Assembly (NCBI GenBank): GCA_934254755.1
Contig: CAKQMM010000085.1
Location: 1 to 5,749 of the forward strand
Direction: 5' to 3'
Source: an uncultured Clostridia bacterium
GTDB lineage: Bacteria > Bacillota > Clostridia > Christensenellales > Borkfalkiaceae
DNA length: 5,749 nucleotides
Shown here: positions 5,633 through 5,749 of the stretch, in pieces
How the letters are laid out: the number at the start of each line of letters is the position of its first letter
How positions within the stretch are numbered: the stretch's first letter is position 1
The notes under the pieces: model-generated
The model's input: the letters and a program-made list of their open reading frames with translations, nothing else
Databases searched by the model: none
Told to the model about the DNA's origin: nothing
Position numbers and translations under genes: made by a program

Positions 5633-5707
5633 GCTTCCTTAGTTAAATGGATATAACAGCCCCCTCCTAAGGGGCAGTTGTGGGTTCGATTCCCGCAGGG
5701 AGTACCA
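5633..5707 (+). tRNA. tRNA-Arg (anticodon CCU)
   Basis: A 75-base cloverleaf with the CCA encoded at 5705-5707. The acceptor arms are 5633-5639 (GCTTCCT) and 5697-5703 (AGGGAGT), with two wobbles: G1-U72 at the tip and one at the fourth pair. The D arm has GTTA/TAAC. The anticodon stem is GCCCC/GGGGC around CTCCTAA, which puts CCU at positions 34-36 and reads AGG codons. The T arm is GTGGG/CCCGC around TTCGATT. The discriminator base is A. The D-loop and anticodon-loop sequence is like the Bacillus tRNA-Arg(CCU). It stands alone, with its own promoter and terminator. Confidence 0.95.
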
Positions 5708-5713
5708 AAACGG

Positions 5714-5749
5714 GCGGTTTTTTGTTGTTTTTGCAACATAAAACCGCTT
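5714..5749 (+). terminator. Intrinsic terminator after the tRNA (T run cut by window end)
   Basis: GCGGTTTT (5714-5721) pairs with AAAACCGC (5740-5747). Inside it, after one T-T mismatch, TGTTG (5723-5727) pairs with CAACA (5734-5738) around a 6-base loop. The following T run starts with TT at 5748 and leaves the window. It begins seven bases after the CCA end. Confidence 0.75.

Noticed and set aside
5482..5739. Minus-strand ORF of 85 codons containing CGNRTHNCPLGGG
   Set aside because: It is the reverse strand of tRNA-Arg and its leader. The GNRTHNCPLGGG string is a familiar false protein from tRNA antisense.

Overview
The window looks like chromosomal DNA of an endospore-forming member of the Clostridia (Firmicutes). 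The evidence is a recognisable forespore sigma factor (SigG), promoters of the SigA type (TTGACA/TATAAT-like, often with a TG extension), a tRNA with an encoded CCA, and a Bacillus/Clostridium-type tRNA-Arg(CCU). Base composition is moderate, with many GCG/CGC codons inside otherwise A/T-leaning DNA. This would fit an uncultured gut clostridial lineage, but I cannot place it further.

Layout. At the left edge (1-743, minus) lies the N-terminal part of an ABC exporter half-transporter, cut by the window end. It is divergent from sigG (933-1700, plus), and a 189-base gap separates them. A GC-rich hairpin follows sigG. Then comes the gene for ribonuclease G (rng, plus), which has its own promoter. 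That promoter overlaps the first possible ATG (1828), so I place the start at 1879 and read the bases between as an untranslated leader with a perfect hairpin. A strong bidirectional terminator (3401-3440) separates rng from the convergent gene at 3481-5085 (minus), a cytoplasmic family-20 beta-N-acetylhexosaminidase with its own near-consensus promoter and a 113-nt structured leader.

The 547 bases between the hexosaminidase start and the tRNA hold no convincing protein gene but are rich in signals. In order they hold the hexosaminidase promoter and leader, then a complete small transcription unit (promoter 5286-5314, RNA about 5321-5419, intrinsic terminator) that I cannot assign to any RNA family, then a strong promoter for the tRNA. 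The window closes with tRNA-Arg(CCU) (5633-5707) and its terminator.

The genes do not form one pathway. Each appears to be transcribed separately: export, sporulation control, RNA processing, amino-sugar hydrolysis and translation. The most interesting item is the unassigned ~99-nt RNA. Next are the evidence for a misleading rng start, the placement of sigG away from spoIIGA-sigE, and the structured hexosaminidase leader.
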